This document shows, piece after piece, positions 37,641 to 39,455 of a stretch of 39,455 bases of DNA. The notes beneath the pieces were generated by a model that made no database searches, was not told the origin of the DNA, and saw nothing but the letters and a program-made list of their open reading frames with translations. Origin of the DNA: a virus. The stretch lies in IMG/VR virus record IMGVR_UViG_3300014501_000426, positions 1 to 39,455 of that record. One strand, written 5' to 3'. The translations under genes were made by a program, and so were the position numbers. Positions within the stretch are counted from its first letter, which is position 1, and every line of letters begins with the position of its first letter.

Positions 37641-38474
37641 CTAGCGCATGGTGCGCTCCGTGCGGCAATCCGAAGGGTGATGACTCAGCCTGCGCTTGGC
37701 GTAGGCGTAAAGCTTGGGCTCATCGACGCCTAGGCTCACAAGGCGGACCATGAACTCGCGGACGCGCTCAAGTAAAGGCGCGGCTTCGTCCTCAGTATAG
37801 GTTTGCTTTGGGTGCATCGTTGGGTTGCGCCAAGCCCACCGGACGCTATCAAGGTGTGCCTTTACGTCGTGCATCGCGGCCTTAAGCTCTTTTTCCGCAG
37901 GGGTTGTGTCGGTCAAGTTATCAACCTTTTGCTTAATCTCGTTGGAGATCGCTCCCCATTCCTTTTCCGTCGGGTTCGCGACGCCGAGCGACGAGCCCCA
38001 TTCTTGAACGCCAGCTTCGACTACTCGCATAAGGTGAAAAACGCAAGCTGTAAAACGGTTTAGGGCGAAACTTTTCTCTGCCTCGTCAATGTCGAAAGTC
38101 AGACGAGCGAAACGGGCGATTACAGGTGCCCACCCATCTAGACTGTTCGTATAGTATCCCGGCGACCGGACGTAAAAGAAGTGAATCCTTTTGAGATCGT
38201 CAACGAACCTCCGCGATATGCTCTTAAGGAACTCCTTGAGCTTGAGATATTTTACCTTGCCGACATCCATCATTTCAGCCAGGCGAATTGTTTCGTCTTT
38301 AGTAGATTGTAGGTCAAACTCTTCAAGCAGCGGCAGCAGCTCCCCCGAAACAAACAGCCTAACGAACTCGCCGTCCGGCCCGCTAACGATGTTCTCAGAG
38401 TCGGGAAGATCGGTTATGATCTTGGCTAGCTGGCCCGAGCACCGATGGAAAAGGACGCCGTAGGTTTTAAGCAA
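37641..38474 (-). CDS. HEPN-domain protein (candidate defence or abortive-infection ribonuclease)
   Basis: The frame is open from 38660, but its first 52 codons overlap a better small gene, so I place the start at TTG 38474 (277 residues, beginning (M)LKTYGVLFHRCSGQ). The ATG at 38660 is the alternative. The C-terminal half has HEPN features: FALNRFTACVFHLMRVVEAG, and WAWRNPTMHPKQTYTEDEAA with the Rx4H signature (RNPTMH, Arg216 and His221), then a closing helix. HEPN proteins often are metal-independent RNases in toxin-antitoxin and abortive-infection systems, and this subfamily occurs in genomic islands. Whether RNase activity is present is unknown. It lies apart from the virion genes, beyond a terminator. 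Confidence 0.74.
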   Translation of the reverse strand: MLKTYGVLFHRCSGQLAKIITDLPDSENIVSGPDGEFVRLFVSGELLPLLEEFDLQSTKDETIRLAEMMDVGKVKYLKLKEFLKSISRRFVDDLKRIHFFYVRSPGYYTNSLDGWAPVIARFARLTFDIDEAEKSFALNRFTACVFHLMRVVEAGVQEWGSSLGVANPTEKEWGAISNEIKQKVDNLTDTTPAEKELKAAMHDVKAHLDSVRWAWRNPTMHPKQTYTEDEAAPLLERVREFMVRLVSLGVDEPKLYAYAKRRLSHHPSDCRTERTMR

Positions 38475-38503
38475 CTCTAGCAGCGTTATAAGACGTTGAG
38501 CGG

Positions 38504-38650
38504 TTAAGTCGAGCTTTTGTCGGGAGGCAAAGGCTTCTGCGAGCCCGCGCCCTTCTGGACCGCTTCCTTGGGAACCTGAGCGATTGCCGCGACCAGCTTC
38601 TTGAACTGTTCCAGCGGGATGAGCGGTTCCAGGGGCTTCTTCTGCGGCAT
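38504..38650 (-). CDS. 48-residue protein overlapping the HEPN frame
   Basis: ATG 38650 gives MPQKKPLEPLIPLEQFKKLV then AAIAQVPKEAVQKGAGSQKP and a short tail, ending in TAA at 38506-38504. This reads as a natural small protein with one helix, and codon use fits, whereas the HEPN frame over the same DNA is Gly/Ala/Arg filler. I recall short proteins of this type (LIPLEQFKKLV...VPKEEV) in many bacteria, often next to other genes, but no function. It may be a partner or antitoxin of the HEPN protein by position; unproven. Confidence 0.62.
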   Translation of the reverse strand: MPQKKPLEPLIPLEQFKKLVAAIAQVPKEAVQKGAGSQKPLPPDKSST

Positions 38651-38686
38651 ACGCGGTCATTGTACCATCTCACCGGCTTGGAACGG

Positions 38687-38692
38687 TATAAT
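38687..38692 (+). promoter_or_regulatory. Possible -10 element for the plus-strand basic protein
   Basis: A perfect TATAAT lies 49 bases before the start at 38742. The best upstream -35 match, TTGTAC at 38660-38665, is 21 bases away, longer than usual, so the promoter may be activator-dependent. Confidence 0.35.
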
Positions 38693-38741
38693 AAGCCCAA
38701 AGGCGAGCCGCCTTGGCGAGCCATGCTTTAGGAGATCGAAT

Positions 38742-39008
38742 ATGCCAGGAAAAAAGAATCCTAAGACCCGCACAAAGTCCATCCGGTCTACCGCCGGAAA
38801 AGGGTTAGCGAATCCGCGCGAGTTGACGCCAAAAGAGGAGCAGAGCCTTGCAGGGCACGTCCTCGGTCATCCCGCTCACAAGAAAGCGCACAAGAAGACG
38901 CAGCGGAAAAAGCGGTCTTCCGGTGGCGTCGAGGGCGCTGTTCGGAAGATCGCGGTTTTGAAGGCACGGAAGAAGACGGTTCGGAAGAAGGCCGCCCGTC
39001 GGAAGTAG
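38742..39008 (+). CDS. Small Lys/Arg-rich protein
   Basis: 88 residues from ATG 38742 with AGGAG eight bases upstream; the longer upstream frame is not needed. Sequence: MPGKKNPKTRTKSIRSTAGK, an acidic helix (RELTPKEEQSLAGHVLGH), then strongly basic repeats (KKAHKKTQRKKRSS, LKARKKTVRKKAARRK). The histone H1-like composition predicts DNA binding. It is convergent with, and antisense to, the C-terminal end of the 38788 frame; this plus-strand reading has the ribosome site and better composition there. Confidence 0.72.
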   Translation: MPGKKNPKTRTKSIRSTAGKGLANPRELTPKEEQSLAGHVLGHPAHKKAHKKTQRKKRSSGGVEGAVRKIAVLKARKKTVRKKAARRK

Positions 39009-39255
39009 CCTTCTCAAGAACCCGCAGATCGACAATCGCGCCGCAGGGGATGACCATAAGCCCGCAAGCCTTAGCGTCATCCTCAGCGTCCGCTATATGC
39101 GGGGCAATCGTCTTAGCTTGAGCATCCTCATGGACGAGATAGCCCACCGAAACGCATTCGAGCGAGCCCAACCCGTTCCACCCCGAAAGGCTTTGCCAAT
39201 CAGGGTCAGGGTTCGCGCTATCTAGCCAAATGGCCCTAACGAGTGGCCAGCGAAT
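38788..39255 (-). CDS. Small conserved-type protein with apparent ATT start and run-on C-terminus
   Basis: From ATT 39255, immediately after TAA 39258-39256, the frame reads (M)RWPLVRAIWLDSANPDPDW, later SLECVSVGYLVHEDAQAKTI, and GLMVIPCGAIVDLRVLEKAT. This is the layout I recall for short bacterial and phage proteins of about 75-80 residues (WL.D...W......SVG.L...., IP..AI..I..L). No ATG or GTG exists nearby; TTG 39171 would remove the first third. After about residue 77 the frame continues into Ser/Pro/Arg-rich sequence antisense to the basic gene, ending at 38788, so the original stop may be lost. A promoter and a hairpin lie directly upstream. Function unknown. Confidence 0.6.
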   Translation of the reverse strand: MRWPLVRAIWLDSANPDPDWQSLSGWNGLGSLECVSVGYLVHEDAQAKTIAPHIADAEDDAKACGLMVIPCGAIVDLRVLEKATSDGRPSSEPSSSVPSKPRSSEQRPRRHRKTAFSAASSCALSCERDDRGRALQGSAPLLASTRADSLTLFRR

Positions 39256-39276
39256 TTACTGCTCACTTTCTGGTTG

Positions 39277-39305
39277 CTAGGGTCGCCTGTCACGGCGAGC
39301 CCTAG
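39277..39305. promoter_or_regulatory. 29-base hairpin or operator over the promoter start
   Basis: CTAGGG at 39277-39282 pairs with CCCTAG at 39300-39305, and inside it TCGCC pairs with GGCGA around a 6-base loop, with one unpaired base. It overlaps the end of the -10 element, so as DNA it could be an operator, and as RNA a 5' leader hairpin. Confidence 0.5.
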
Positions 39306-39333
39306 CTTACCTTCCTCACCCAACTTTCGTCAA
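39304..39333 (-). promoter_or_regulatory. Sigma70-like promoter for the 38788 gene
   Basis: On the minus strand TTGACG (39333-39328) and TAAGCT (39309-39304) are 18 bases apart. The -35 is 5/6 of consensus, the -10 3-4/6. It lies 50-75 bases upstream of the ATT-started gene. The overlap with the adjacent inverted repeat suggests regulation. Confidence 0.5.
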
Positions 39334-39455
39334 GTGATTCACACCCCATCCGGCGGGTAGCTGGACAGGGGCTCGGTCTAACGTTTTCGGACGGCTCGAC
39401 CGCCGCAACCGTACCACGGACGGCTTCGCCGCGTCAACTTTTCGCGGTCCCTCGC

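Larger units (their letters stand above)
39256..39455. other. Promoter-bearing region at the right edge
   Basis: No gene is visible in these 200 bases. They contain a minus-strand promoter, a hairpin overlapping its -10 element and a small GGC-TTC-GCC hairpin near 39420. The upstream part continues beyond the window. Confidence 0.5.

Noticed and set aside
36922-37753. Several short frames on both strands in the hairpin-rich region
   Set aside because: No ribosome sites, low-complexity Arg/Gly/Ser composition, no motif; treated as non-coding.
38504-38660. Longer HEPN start at ATG 38660
   Set aside because: The first 52 residues are Gly/Ala/Arg-rich and look like a shadow of the 48-residue gene in the other frame; kept only as an alternative.
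1-39455. tRNA genes, CRISPR arrays, insertion sequences and att sites
   Set aside because: No cloverleaf with a TTCRA arm, no regularly spaced repeats, no transposase or integrase, and no terminal duplication was seen by eye.

Overview
The window reads as the late (packaging, virion assembly and lysis) region of a short-tailed, podovirus-like double-stranded DNA phage or prophage. Supporting genes are a small and large terminase pair, a portal, a scaffold-like protein, a major capsid protein, a head-tail connector, a nozzle-like protein, tail fibre and beta-helix spike proteins, and a block of internal or ejection proteins that includes a lytic transglycosylase. There is no tape-measure, sheath or tail-tube gene. 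No integrase, polymerase, helicase or primase is present, so the replication and lysogeny genes must lie outside. The host cannot be named from sequence; lipoprotein signals and a membrane-protein-rich lysis block suggest a Gram-negative envelope.

Almost everything lies on the minus strand and is transcribed right to left, with genes packed as ATGA, TGATG, TAATG or directly abutting junctions. In transcription order: a right-hand control or accessory segment (39.3-37.6 kb) with a promoter, a HEPN-type gene and small proteins; about 0.9 kb of gene-free, hairpin-rich DNA with a terminator (37.6-36.7 kb); small regulatory or zinc proteins and a winged-helix-like protein (36.7-34.9 kb); terminase (34.6-32.0 kb); a GT2 glycosyltransferase, a GroES-like co-chaperonin and small proteins (32.0-29.1 kb); portal, scaffold, capsid and decoration genes (29.1-20.3 kb); connector and tail nozzle (20.3-16.4 kb); fibre and spike (16.4-14.2 kb); a cassette of exported proteins (14.2-10.0 kb); amidase and small membrane lysis proteins (10.0-8.1 kb); and internal or ejection proteins (8.1 kb to the left edge, where the last gene is cut).

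The most unusual parts are: (1) seven small-to-medium, translationally coupled genes at 10.0-14.2 kb, six of which carry an export or lipoprotein signal, including a PF04185-type phosphoesterase and a collagen-like lipoprotein; (2) a GroES-like protein with an unusual insertion and tail; (3) a plus-strand glycosyltransferase with its own promoter between capsid and scaffold genes, plus a second glycosyltransferase nearby; (4) several genes whose reading frames run to the previous stop codon without any ATG, GTG or TTG and appear to begin at ATC, ATT or ATA, or by frameshift; (5) a HEPN-type protein paired with a 48-residue protein in an overlapping frame; and (6) a row of 6-bp-stem hairpins in the gene-free region. 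All family assignments come from reading motifs by eye; no database search was run.
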